DNA of 64,000 bases from Pelagibacteraceae bacterium AG-337-I02 (GCA_003282155.1 QBZY01000001.1:236312-300311), one strand, 5' to 3'; shown: positions 54,005-62,143, counted from the stretch's first letter. Notes: a model not told the origin generated them from the letters alone. Numbers and translations are program-made.

Positions 54005-54676
54005 ATGAGTAAAATACTAGAAACCTCTTCTTATAGTAACCACTCAAAACCAAGGAAATTAATGATACTTCTTCACGGTTATGGTGATACTGCTTCAAAT
54101 TTAATTCCTCTTGCACAAGTATTAGATCAAGAAAATTGGGGTATGTATTATGCCGCTCTTAACGCACCAAACTCAATCCCTGGTTATCCCATAGGTTTTC
54201 AATGGTTTGATTTGAATATCAGTGGTGTTCATATTTCAAATGCTGGTCCAAAAGAATATGAAGTTATAAGAAAAGTAATTAATATTAATATCGATAAAAT
54301 TGTAACATCCATTTCTGAGATATTAAAAAAATTAAATTTAGAAATGAAAGATTGTTTTGTTATGGGTTTTTCACAAGGTGGAACAATGACTTTTGAATTA
54401 GGTAGGTCACTAAAGAATACCTTGGCTGGTTTAGGAATTATTTCTTCAAGAATTATAACTAAAGATTATACAAATGAATTATTCGAAAAAACACCAGTAT
54501 TTATCTCCCACGGTGGAAAGGATAGTGTTATTCCACTTAACAATTATGAAAGATCATTAGAAATTTTAAAAGAGAGTAAATTTAATTTTGAACATCATCT
54601 TATTGAAAATGACGAGCACACTATGTCGCAAGAAACAATAACTTTATTTCAAAATTTTATTAAAAAAAATATTTAA
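54005..54676 (+). CDS. Phospholipase/carboxylesterase
   Basis: 223 residues from the ATG at 54005 (the 54002 start is a TTG). LMILLHGYGDTASNLIPLAQ at the start, the nucleophile elbow VMGFSQGGTMTFELG, acid in SHGGKDSVIPL and histidine in ENDEHTMSQE give the triad of the acyl-protein thioesterase/carboxylesterase family. Cytoplasmic, no signal peptide. Substrate unknown. Confidence 0.85.
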   Translation: MSKILETSSYSNHSKPRKLMILLHGYGDTASNLIPLAQVLDQENWGMYYAALNAPNSIPGYPIGFQWFDLNISGVHISNAGPKEYEVIRKVININIDKIVTSISEILKKLNLEMKDCFVMGFSQGGTMTFELGRSLKNTLAGLGIISSRIITKDYTNELFEKTPVFISHGGKDSVIPLNNYERSLEILKESKFNFEHHLIENDEHTMSQETITLFQNFIKKNI

Positions 54677-54740
54677 AGTAATCGAAACTTTATATTATAT
54701 TACTATTTTAATATTATGACATGGGTAAGTAGAAACTAAA

Positions 54741-55295
54741 ATGAGCACAACAGAAAATCCAGCTTTGGTCCTTAATGCTGATTTTCGGCCGCTATCTTAT
54801 TACCCACTTTCCCTGTGCTCATGGCAAGATGCTATCAAAGCTGTTTTTCTTGAAAGAGTTTCAGTGATAGAAAATTACGAGCATGAAGTTCATTCTCCAA
54901 ATCTTACTTTTAAGTTACCAAGTGTAATTGCCTTAAAAGATTATGTAACTCCACAACGAAGGCCTGCTTTTACACGTTTTAATGTTTTTTTGAGAGATAA
55001 CTTTACTTGCCAATACTGCACCAATCGTTTTCCAGCTAATGAATTAACATTTGATCATTTAGTACCAAAATGTCTGCATGGAAAAACTACTTGGGAAAAT
55101 GTTGTCTCAGCATGCACTTCATGTAATTTAAAAAAGGGAAGAAAACTTATTCAGAACACTGATATGAAACTTTTCAAAAAACCTCTACGACCGTCTTCAA
55201 TTCAACTTCAAAATAATGGAAGAAATTTCCCTCCTAATTTTTTACATGAAACTTGGAGAGACTATTTATACTGGGATACTGAATTAGAAAATTAA
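54741..55295 (+). CDS. HNH endonuclease
   Basis: 184 residues. CQYCTNRF and ACTSCNLKKG hold the two zinc-binding CxxC pairs; between them LTFDHLVPKCLHGKTTWENVV is the HNH core with D-H and the N. The N-terminal ALVLNADFRPLSYYPLSL is shared by a family conserved across alphaproteobacteria as a chromosomal, non-mobile gene. A DNA-repair role is often suspected but not shown. Ends tail to tail with coq7, overlapping by four bases. Confidence 0.87.
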   Translation: MSTTENPALVLNADFRPLSYYPLSLCSWQDAIKAVFLERVSVIENYEHEVHSPNLTFKLPSVIALKDYVTPQRRPAFTRFNVFLRDNFTCQYCTNRFPANELTFDHLVPKCLHGKTTWENVVSACTSCNLKKGRKLIQNTDMKLFKKPLRPSSIQLQNNGRNFPPNFLHETWRDYLYWDTELEN

Positions 55296-55861
55296 ATTTT
55301 TTTCGAAATTGCAATTGCTGTTTTACAACCTAGTTCTATTACTTTTGACATAATTTTAAATCCTGGTGCACTTTCAGCATCATGTTCTATACCAATATCG
55401 TGATGTTCAAGTTCATCATCTCTAAATTTTGAAATTGTTTTTTTTAAATCTTTATGATCATCTCCTAAGAGATCCAGTTGTTCTTGGTAGTGTTCACCTA
55501 TTACTTTTTCAACAGCAACAGTGCACGCCATGGCAGCCTTTTCTCCCATTAATGCTGTGGACGCACCAAGCGCATAACCCGCAACATTCCACAAAGGAAG
55601 GAGAGCAGTTGGTCTAACTCTATGTTCCACGATAAGTTCATTGAATTTATCAATATGTTCTTGTTCTTGATCTGCCATATGTTGAATTGTTTTACCAAGC
55701 TTTGAACTTTTGCCAAATATTGCTATTTGACCATCATATATTTTGGTTGCACCATATTCACCAGCATGATCGACTCTTATAATTTCTTCTAAAACTTCCC
55801 TATGAGTAGTTCTACCTGATGAAGAATTTTTTTTAGACGTTTTTTTCTTTTTTAGTGCCAT
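55292..55861 (-). CDS. coq7: Demethoxyubiquinone hydroxylase
   Basis: About 189 residues from the ATG at 55861 (MALKKKKTSKK); the listed start adds eight residues inside dsbB. Di-iron monooxygenase for the penultimate hydroxylation of ubiquinone. Ligands lie in RVDHAGEYGATKIYDGQ, ADQEQEHIDKF, VEKVIGEHYQEQ and DDELEHHDIG. The start overlaps the dsbB end, so the genes are linked. A lysine/serine-rich head of 20 residues precedes the domain. Confidence 0.93.
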   Translation of the reverse strand: MALKKKKTSKKNSSSGRTTHREVLEEIIRVDHAGEYGATKIYDGQIAIFGKSSKLGKTIQHMADQEQEHIDKFNELIVEHRVRPTALLPLWNVAGYALGASTALMGEKAAMACTVAVEKVIGEHYQEQLDLLGDDHKDLKKTISKFRDDELEHHDIGIEHDAESAPGFKIMSKVIELGCKTAIAISKKI

Positions 55862-56327
55862 AGTTCTTAAATAAATAAATAGCATTTAAAATAAAAATAA
55901 CTAGTAAAACAAGCGTATTAATTGAAGCAGCTGAAATACCAAAAAAACTCCAAATAACTTCATCACAACTGATAACTTGCTTTGATAATATTTGCGCTTT
56001 AAGGTCGGAAGCGCTCTCACTATTCGTTAACATTACTGAACAGCCTGAAGGACCTTTAAGAATTTTATTTTCAACTCCAACATGCCATATAGAATAAAAT
56101 AGACCGTAAACTGCAGCTAATTGAATCAACAAATAAAACACAACTTTATTAAAATTTTTAATAATAAAAATAAAAACTAAACTTACTAAAATTAAATAAT
56201 ATGGATGTCTTTGTTTTAAACACAACTCACATGGTTGCAGATTAAAGAAGTGCTCTGCAATTAATGCGGATGATATTGAAATAAGCGCAATAATAAATAA
56301 AAGTAAAGTCCAATTACGAATGATCAT
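55833..56327 (-). CDS. dsbB: Disulfide bond formation protein B
   Basis: 164 residues, four membrane helices. The quinone-linked cysteine pair is in LQPCELCLKQRHPYY (near residue 33) and the periplasmic pair is formed by GPSGCSVML and VISCDEVIW. DsbB reoxidises DsbA with ubiquinone, which fits the coq7 neighbour. Overlaps the YqaA-like gene upstream by 4 bases. Confidence 0.88.
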   Translation of the reverse strand: MIIRNWTLLLFIIALISISSALIAEHFFNLQPCELCLKQRHPYYLILVSLVFIFIIKNFNKVVFYLLIQLAAVYGLFYSIWHVGVENKILKGPSGCSVMLTNSESASDLKAQILSKQVISCDEVIWSFFGISAASINTLVLLVIFILNAIYLFKNYGTKKEKNV

Positions 56328-56908
56328 AAAAATCTAATTATAAACACACTGCCAACAAGTAAAATAAAAAATGTAATAGATAAGATATTAAAATATTTAT
56401 CAATAAATAGTTTTATTTTTTCACCAAAAAAATACAACAGAATTGCAATTAAATAAAATCTAAGGCCTCTACCAATTATAGAAACTATAACAAATAAGTA
56501 AATATTTAATCCAAATACACCACTTGCAATTGTAATAAACTTATATGGAAATGGAGTTATACCAGCACCCAAAACAATCAAAATACCCAATTCTTTGTAA
56601 TAATTTTCAAAAATACTAAACGAATTTTCTAAATGATAAAATTCAACTATATACAAACCAATTGAATTGAAAAAAAAATATCCAATTGCATATCCAAATA
56701 TCCCTCCTAGAACTGAAGACAAAGTACAGATAAAAGCATAAAATAAAGCTTTTGTTTTTGAAGCCAATGCCATTGGTATCAAAAGTATATCTGGTGGAAT
56801 TGGAAAAAACGAACTCTCAGCAAATGATATAAAGCTTAAATACCATTTTGCATTTTTATGTTCTGCTTTTTTTAAAGTCCAAATGTAAATATTTCTAAGA
56901 AAATTCAT
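56324..56908 (-). CDS. YqaA/DedA-related membrane protein
   Basis: 194 residues. Amphipathic N-terminus IYIWTLKKAEHKNAKWYLSF, then FAESSFFPIPPDILLIPMALA and LGAGITPFPYKFITIASGVFG, the two half-site motifs of the SNARE-associated/VTT (DedA) fold in its YqaA branch. About five membrane segments. Relatives act in lipid scrambling; the exact role here is unknown. Coupled to dsbB by a 4-base overlap. Confidence 0.78.
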   Translation of the reverse strand: MNFLRNIYIWTLKKAEHKNAKWYLSFISFAESSFFPIPPDILLIPMALASKTKALFYAFICTLSSVLGGIFGYAIGYFFFNSIGLYIVEFYHLENSFSIFENYYKELGILIVLGAGITPFPYKFITIASGVFGLNIYLFVIVSIIGRGLRFYLIAILLYFFGEKIKLFIDKYFNILSITFFILLVGSVFIIRFL

Positions 56909-56989
56909 TAATTATTACAATATAAATAATTTTGACTTATACTAATAACGATTTTAAATCTAAAAAATTTATCTTCTCAATATTTTTAA

Positions 56990-58183
56990 ATGGAAACGAC
57001 AGAAACTAAAGAATTAAAAACAGCTTTTATTGCAACTTTTTCTCAAGGATTATTTGCAACACTCATTTTTAGTACATTTATGGTTAACACTCCAATTCTT
57101 TTTGAGTTAATAGAAATGACAAAAACTGAATTCTCAATACCTTTAGTATTATTTGGTATCTTTAATGTAATTACTAATCAATTGACAACACGCTTTTTAT
57201 TACCAAAAATTGGAAGTACAAATTGCTTAATAATAGCAAGAGTAATGTATTCCTTTATTCCATTTTATATTTTTTATTTTTCAAACTATAATATTTTTAT
57301 TTTAGTTTCTATATTCTGGGGAATTTCTATTGGAATACAAGCGCCAAATATTTTCACACAAGTTGCCATTATAGAAGAAAGAACTAAAAAAATTCTTAAT
57401 CCAATTTTTAAATCTTCTTTTAATTTTGGTTTTTTAAGTGGTGCAGCAATATCAAGTATTTGTCTGGGTTTTGACATTGATCCTATTTACACAACTTTTT
57501 TCATTGGGTTATTTGTATTTATTTCATCACTATCAATGTATTTTTTTGGTTTAGAAAAAAAATATGATGTAGTGAATGAGAATCCAAGATTTGCAGTTCC
57601 AAACTTCAACATCATTTTATTTGCATCTATTAATATGTTTATTATTGCTTTCATGGGAATAATTGTTCAATGGTCGCCTCTGTGGCTTGTTACCGATTTG
57701 TCAGCCCCAATATATCTAGTTGGATCAATTGTAATTTTTTTTAATGCCGGTGAGATCATTGGTAATATTTTTGCTTCTAAATTAATTAAAAAATTTAATG
57801 AACTAATTGTAGGCCCTTGTTTTGCAATGGTAGGATCAATAATATTATTATTGAGTATAATTACTCAAAATATTACTACTATATTTTTATCAATAACAAT
57901 ATTTGGTTTCTTAATTTCGAATGTTATGCCTATCGTATTTAGGCAGGCTGTAAGGCACTCAGATAATCCAATACCTATAACAATTTCTCATATATCAAGC
58001 ATAGCTTTCGTAGGAGCTATATTTGGGCCTGCAGTTGTTGGTATTTCTGCTGAAACATTTGGCTTAACTTTTAATATGTATGCTTTAGGCGCAATAATGT
58101 TTCTGATTTCTCTATTAATGTATTTAATCATGTTCAAAAGTAAAAAAAAAATAGATAATAAAATACGAACATCGCAAAATTAA
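56990..58183 (+). CDS. MFS transporter, first of a tandem pair
   Basis: 397 residues, about twelve membrane helices. Conserved stretches such as NVITNQLTTRFLLPKIGS and IFWGISIGIQAPNIFTQVAIIEE are repeated in the next gene, showing a tandem duplication. MFS fold; substrate unknown. Its natural C-terminus (MFKSKKKIDNKIRTSQN) is charged, unlike its partner's. Divergent from the YqaA-dsbB-coq7 run. Confidence 0.8.
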   Translation: METTETKELKTAFIATFSQGLFATLIFSTFMVNTPILFELIEMTKTEFSIPLVLFGIFNVITNQLTTRFLLPKIGSTNCLIIARVMYSFIPFYIFYFSNYNIFILVSIFWGISIGIQAPNIFTQVAIIEERTKKILNPIFKSSFNFGFLSGAAISSICLGFDIDPIYTTFFIGLFVFISSLSMYFFGLEKKYDVVNENPRFAVPNFNIILFASINMFIIAFMGIIVQWSPLWLVTDLSAPIYLVGSIVIFFNAGEIIGNIFASKLIKKFNELIVGPCFAMVGSIILLLSIITQNITTIFLSITIFGFLISNVMPIVFRQAVRHSDNPIPITISHISSIAFVGAIFGPAVVGISAETFGLTFNMYALGAIMFLISLLMYLIMFKSKKKIDNKIRTSQN

Positions 58184-58223
58184 GAGTAGTCTTAAAACTA
58201 ATATTTTAGAGAGATTAAATATT

Positions 58224-59414
58224 GTGACTGAATATAAAGTATTAAAAAGATCTTTTTATATCGCTTACTCAGTAGGCGCACTAAATATTTTTCTATTAAC
58301 CGTTTATATGGTTCATGTTCCACTTTTACTAGATATACTAAAAATTACAAAAGTAGAATTCTCATTTGGATTAACATTATTTGGTTTATGCAGTATAATT
58401 TCTAATCAAGCAACTACACTTTTTTTGACTCCAAAGATTGGAACAAAAAACTGTATTGTCATTTCAAGAACTATTATATCTTTTTTACCTCTAATAGTTT
58501 TTTTTTCAGAAAGTTATTTTGTTTTCTTAATTGTATCATCTATTTGGGGTTTAGCCATGGGTATACAGGTACCAAATGTTTTGTTGCAAGTTAGTATTAT
58601 TGAAAAAGAAACTTCTGAAATTTTAAACCCTATATTTAAATCAGCATTTTCAATAGGTGTAATATGCGGTTCAATAACTGCCAGTATTGCACTTGGGTAT
58701 AATATTAATCCCATTAATATATTTATTTTTTTTGGCTTTATTTTTATCCTTTCAGCGATAACAATTTATTTTTTGGGATTACCAAGGAAATATGACATTG
58801 TAAACAAAGGTTCAAAATTTACTCTACCAAGTAAAGGTGTTTTTATATTTGGACTCATAAATATGCTTATCTTTGCTTCCATGGGAATAATTGCACAATG
58901 GTCATCATTGTGGCTGCTTAATGATCTTAACGCAGCTATTTTTATGGCCGGCTCAATAGTACTTTTTTTTAATATTGGAGGAATAATTAGCAATTTTTTG
59001 GCATCAAATCTTATCAATCTGTTTAATGAAAAAGTTGTAGGCCCTTACTTTTCCATAATAGGATCAATAATTCTGATAGTCAGTATTACAACAATGAACT
59101 TATATATAATTCTTTTAGCTATGATAATTTTTGGATTTTTTACATCAAATTTATTACCTATAGTAATTAGATTAGCTGTTAAAATCTCTAAAGAGCCTAT
59201 GCCTAAGACTATCTCTCATATAACTAGCATAGGTCAAGCAGGAGCTTTATTTGGTCCAGCAATTGTTGGTTTTTCTGCATCAATCTTTGGATTAACTTTT
59301 AATATGTATGCACTAGGTTTTATTTTTTTAGGTATTTCGTTTTTATTATTAACGGCTATAAAAAATAATACAGTGGTAGGAGTAGAGGGAATCGAACCCA
59401 CACCACCGAAGTGA
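58224..59414 (+). CDS. MFS transporter, second of a tandem pair, reading into a tRNA fragment
   Basis: 396 residues from a GTG at 58224. Closely parallels the preceding transporter (SIISNQATTLFLTPKIGT; FNPIFKSAF-like segments; FGLTFNMYALGF near the end). Its last 14 codons (VVGVEGIEPTPPK) are the antisense of a tRNA-Leu 3' end, so the original C-terminus was probably lost or the gene simply overlaps the tRNA. The transport domain is otherwise complete, so it may still work. It marks the last core gene before the accessory region. Confidence 0.75.
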   Translation: MTEYKVLKRSFYIAYSVGALNIFLLTVYMVHVPLLLDILKITKVEFSFGLTLFGLCSIISNQATTLFLTPKIGTKNCIVISRTIISFLPLIVFFSESYFVFLIVSSIWGLAMGIQVPNVLLQVSIIEKETSEILNPIFKSAFSIGVICGSITASIALGYNINPINIFIFFGFIFILSAITIYFLGLPRKYDIVNKGSKFTLPSKGVFIFGLINMLIFASMGIIAQWSSLWLLNDLNAAIFMAGSIVLFFNIGGIISNFLASNLINLFNEKVVGPYFSIIGSIILIVSITTMNLYIILLAMIIFGFFTSNLLPIVIRLAVKISKEPMPKTISHITSIGQAGALFGPAIVGFSASIFGLTFNMYALGFIFLGISFLLLTAIKNNTVVGVEGIEPTPPK

Positions 59415-59427
59415 CCGGATTTTGAAT
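59374..59427 (-). other. tRNA-Leu 3' half, putative attachment site
   Basis: The minus strand reads ATTCAAAATCCGG from an anticodon loop with CAA, then a long class-II variable arm (TCACTTCGGTGG), T arm GTGTGGGTTCGATTCCC, acceptor strand TACTCCT, A and CCA. The 5' half is missing: bases before ATTCAAAA cannot form the anticodon stem, and no AGGAGTA partner is seen nearby. A tRNA cut exactly at the anticodon loop is the usual footprint of tyrosine-recombinase integration. It shares 12 exact bases (ATTCAAAATCCG) with the complete tRNA-Leu at 62684-62770 but differs elsewhere. Confidence 0.75.
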
Positions 59428-59507
59428 ACAACGAGTACAGATTTTGAGTACCCTCAGTCTGCAAAACCCCTAGAGTTTCCCTTGTTTCTACTGCTCTCTT
59501 TTACCTC

Positions 59508-59783
59508 TCATTTTAGTGTACGACTTGTATACGACTTCTGTTCATTGATTAATAGTGATTTCTGCAAATCATCAATCTGAAATCTTATGAACGAGAAAAT
59601 ACTACCTAACACTTCGTTTTTCAATACTTCATCAGTATCAACATTTTGACCATGTAAACCAGTCTGAATGAAATGCCCCAGAACTGCACCATAATAGTCA
59701 TTAGATTTCAGACCATTTGCGTGAGTTAGAGAACAAACCCAAATAGACAATCCAAAGACTAAGAATAAGAATACCTTAATCAT
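59508..59783 (-). CDS. Small exported protein of the island
   Basis: 91 residues, not recognised. A signal peptide is likely (MIKVFLFLVFGLSIWVCSLTHA), leaving a mature 69-residue soluble protein containing a NDYYGAVLGHFIQTGLHG stretch. Its start overlaps the recombinase stop by 4 bases, so it is expressed with it. Its last codons are made of the tandem 11-base repeats GTGTACGACTT/GTATACGACTT described below. Confidence 0.55.
   Translation of the reverse strand: MIKVFLFLVFGLSIWVCSLTHANGLKSNDYYGAVLGHFIQTGLHGQNVDTDEVLKNEVLGSIFSFIRFQIDDLQKSLLINEQKSYTSRTLK
59516..59537 (+). repeat. Tandem 11-base repeat GTGTACGACTT GTATACGACTT
   Basis: Two copies of GTRTACGACTT lie head to tail at 59516-59526 and 59527-59537, inside the 3' end of the small exported-protein gene. 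Related GTRTACGA sites (one as GTATACGACTA, two in inverted orientation) occur in the iteron region at 60531-60613, suggesting a shared binding protein. Confidence 0.6.
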
Positions 59784-60478
59784 GCAACCCTAACGAAGTT
59801 GTCCTTTTCTCTATTGTAGATTTTATTGATATGTGAGAAGTGCAGTTTTCTGCCATACTCAGTTTCTATTAATTTAGAGATATCTCTAAACCCTGTCTTA
59901 CTATCCTTAAGTTCAAATATCCTATTAAGAATAGATTGTTCCTTTTCGTCATCTACATAAGTTTTCCCGTCTGCTGATAATTTCTTACCAAACAGAATGT
60001 TTTTACCCCCAAGATAACGACCAGACTTTCTCATTCTAGTCTTTGTTGATTTAACTCTTTCAGAAACCATTAGTCTTTCTGTTTCTGCAAAGACTGACAT
60101 TATTAGAAATACTATTCTGCCAATACCCTCGCCATTGATATGACCTAAGTCTGTTGTATGAACTTCAATACCCTTTGATTTACATATCTCTAAGAAATCT
60201 AGAGTATCTTTGATAGACCTAGACATTCTATCCAAACGAGAGAATAGAATTACACTACCCCTAGAACATTGAGAAAATAGTTGTTTAAATATCTTCCTTT
60301 TTAAAAGAGATACTCCACCAGACACATGCTCTTTGTAAATATCCTTGATATCTAAGTCATGTAATTCTGCATATGAATAACATTTGTCAATCTGCGTATC
60401 TGATGAACTTTCTTTATTAAATGAGTCCAAATCAGAATTACGAGTATAGATAAATGTTTTTCTCTTTATTTCTGTCAT
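59780..60478 (-). CDS. Serine recombinase (resolvase/invertase type)
   Basis: 232 residues from the ATG at 60478, preceded by AAGGAG with an 8-base gap; the longer listed start is unlikely. FIYTRNSDLDSF places the nucleophile serine at residue 15 after the usual Y-x-R; VILFSRLDRMSRSIKDTLDFLE, ETERLMVSERVKSTKTRMRKSGRYLGG give the catalytic core and E-helix. The C-terminal part (RNFRDISKLIETEY-like GFRDISKLI) could be a helix-turn-helix. Likely a resolvase or invertase of the element, possibly the integrase for another site. Divergent from the rep operon across the iteron region. Confidence 0.82.
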   Translation of the reverse strand: MTEIKRKTFIYTRNSDLDSFNKESSSDTQIDKCYSYAELHDLDIKDIYKEHVSGGVSLLKRKIFKQLFSQCSRGSVILFSRLDRMSRSIKDTLDFLEICKSKGIEVHTTDLGHINGEGIGRIVFLIMSVFAETERLMVSERVKSTKTRMRKSGRYLGGKNILFGKKLSADGKTYVDDEKEQSILNRIFELKDSKTGFRDISKLIETEYGRKLHFSHINKIYNREKDNFVRVA

Positions 60479-60530
60479 TATTAAACTCCTTGTTTCATTA
60501 ATGTTCATAGATGATACAACATTTTCCAAT

Positions 60531-60646
60531 ATTCGTACACTAAAACCACCCTAAGTATGCGTAGTTTTCCGCTAGTATACGACTAAATCCCCCAGATTGC
60601 GTAAATCGTACACAAGAATTACCCTCAGTTTGCGTAAAATTACGCA
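60531..60646 (+). repeat. Iteron-like repeat array, candidate replication origin
   Basis: Three imperfect copies of a roughly 38-base unit start at 60531, 60571 and 60604. Each has GTAxAC near its start and, at a fixed 27 bases, TGCGTA after a CCCxxAGxx stretch (CCCTAAGTATGCGTAG, CCCCCAGATTGCGTAAAT, CCCTCAGTTTGCGTAAAAT). The third ends in the perfect 16-base palindrome TGCGTAAAATTACGCA (60631-60646). A DnaA-box-like TTATCCCCA (60657-60665) and an AT-rich stretch follow. Repeats plus palindrome plus DnaA box next to a rep gene are the layout of plasmid origins. Confidence 0.62.
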
Positions 60647-60799
60647 GTTTTAGACTTATCCCCAGAAATATTGATAAAATTGTGATGTAGAGAGTACATC
60701 TCTTATAAATAATTATGACACAGAACGCATGACTTAAAAATAGTCAAATAAACCATATGTCGTGCTGTTCTTAGTCTGCAATATATCGACAGAAAAAAT

Positions 60800-60916
60800 A
60801 TGACAGAGAAACAACAAATAGAGAATTTGCTTAAACAGATTGAAAGACAACCTTCTGCTGAACTCAAATTCAAAACACTTATTCAGATTGTGAGAATGAT
60901 TATCAAACTCCTATGA
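60800..60916 (+). CDS. 38-residue ORF coupled to rep
   Basis: Too short for the ORF track. ATG at 60800 gives MTEKQQIENLLKQIERQPSA and 18 more residues ending RMIIKLL, and the TGA (60914-60916) overlaps the ATG of the next gene (ATGA). It is a helical, mixed-charge peptide with no recognised domain. Its overlap suggests translational coupling that sets Rep level, a control type known for plasmid rep genes; a protein function is equally possible. Confidence 0.5.
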   Translation: MTEKQQIENLLKQIERQPSAELKFKTLIQIVRMIIKLL

Positions 60917-61521
60917 CCAGAAACTTCAAACATTTCCTTGATAAGAAATCCCACAATCTGATGAAGTTGATGAAACAATATTCAGAGAGAAGTGAGTTAG
61001 TCGATTTCTTAGATGATGCTGACTTTAATTATCAGATTACCATTCCATGTCATCACATGAATTATACTTCTGACACTTATGAGAAAAAGATTAAAGACTT
61101 CGTATCTCTCCTAGAAAAATTAATCTTCACTAGAAAAGAATTGAAACGAATTGATAAGAAATCTAAGAAACGAATTTATCAAATCCAAAGATATGCAACC
61201 TATGAAAATAATTCTCATGTTCACATTTTAATTGATAGACCAGATTGCAAGAAGATAAGAGAACTTGATAATGATGAAGTTGATGATTTCATCAAGACCA
61301 AAGTAATTAAAGTTTTACAAAAGTTGAGAATGTTTAATCTCAAACAGATTGACCCAACATTATCCAAGTTCTTCAAAACGATTAAGAATACGACAGAGAA
61401 ATTTATTTGTTTGAATTACAATACCAAAGAATACTCAAACAATATTAGACGATATAAGAATAACGATAAGTTATTCAGTACAATTGATTTCAGTAATTTA
61501 TATGTAAGACCTGCTCTTTGA
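60913..61521 (+). CDS. Probable HUH-type replication initiator (Rep)
   Basis: 202 residues. The block RYATYENNSHVHILIDRP (about residues 93-110) has His-x-His flanked by hydrophobics, the metal-binding HUH motif of rolling-circle Rep/relaxases; ICLNYNTKEYS (about 166-175) offers a YxxK catalytic tyrosine (Y169). FNYQITIPCH could be motif I. The protein is otherwise Lys-rich and helical. It lies downstream of the iteron array. The spacing between motifs suits single-tyrosine Reps, but overall similarity to known families was not tested, so this is a motif-level call. Confidence 0.55.
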   Translation: MTRNFKHFLDKKSHNLMKLMKQYSERSELVDFLDDADFNYQITIPCHHMNYTSDTYEKKIKDFVSLLEKLIFTRKELKRIDKKSKKRIYQIQRYATYENNSHVHILIDRPDCKKIRELDNDEVDDFIKTKVIKVLQKLRMFNLKQIDPTLSKFFKTIKNTTEKFICLNYNTKEYSNNIRRYKNNDKLFSTIDFSNLYVRPAL

Positions 61522-61645
61522 AGTGATGCTCTCGAAGTATCTGTAAGTGCATTATTAAATTAAGTAATCATAAATATTTAAACCAAGACAATGTTAGATA
61601 GTTCTAACCTTGATTAGAACTCTATTGTCCAAAGAAAGTAAAAGA

Positions 61646-62134
61646 ATGTTTAGACAACAATTAGATACATTATCTCAGAGTAAGAAAAGACAAGAACAAC
61701 GAGTAAGATTGAATGAGAGAATAAACCAAATCCATAATAACCAGACCTACAACCAATTACCTACTAAAGAAGTAGTTGATGTAGTGAACAAAGTTTCTTC
61801 TGAGTTTGATACTTTGAAATCTCAGAATTTGACTGAAATTAGACGATTTCTGAACATCTCAACACAGATTGCTCAGTTAAATAAATCCAAACAATCCTTA
61901 TCCAATGTGAATACAAAATATAACCAATTAAAATCCTCAATATCCAGTATCGACCAGAATGATAGTGCTCAACAAATACTCAAAAAGATGTCTAACGCCA
62001 TTTTATTATTATCAGATATGTTGATGTCCTCTACTGCACTAAGTAGAAGTAATACCATATCATCTGTTTCCAATAGTATTTTGACTAGAGATGTTGCAAA
62101 GAAATTTGACCAATTAACCAAGAAAAGAAGATAA
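61646..62134 (+). CDS. Helical protein of unknown function in the island
   Basis: Start taken at the ATG 61646 (MFRQQLDTLSQSKKRQEQRV); the listed 61610 is a TTG. About 162 residues, rich in Gln, Ser, Asn and Lys, with alternating hydrophobics typical of long helices or coiled coils and no known motif. LLLSDMLMSSTALSRS is a more hydrophobic helix near residues 125-140. Lies between rep and a ribbon-helix-helix gene on the same strand. Function not known. Confidence 0.55.
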   Translation: MFRQQLDTLSQSKKRQEQRVRLNERINQIHNNQTYNQLPTKEVVDVVNKVSSEFDTLKSQNLTEIRRFLNISTQIAQLNKSKQSLSNVNTKYNQLKSSISSIDQNDSAQQILKKMSNAILLLSDMLMSSTALSRSNTISSVSNSILTRDVAKKFDQLTKKRR

Positions 62135-62143
62135 GAGAAACCA

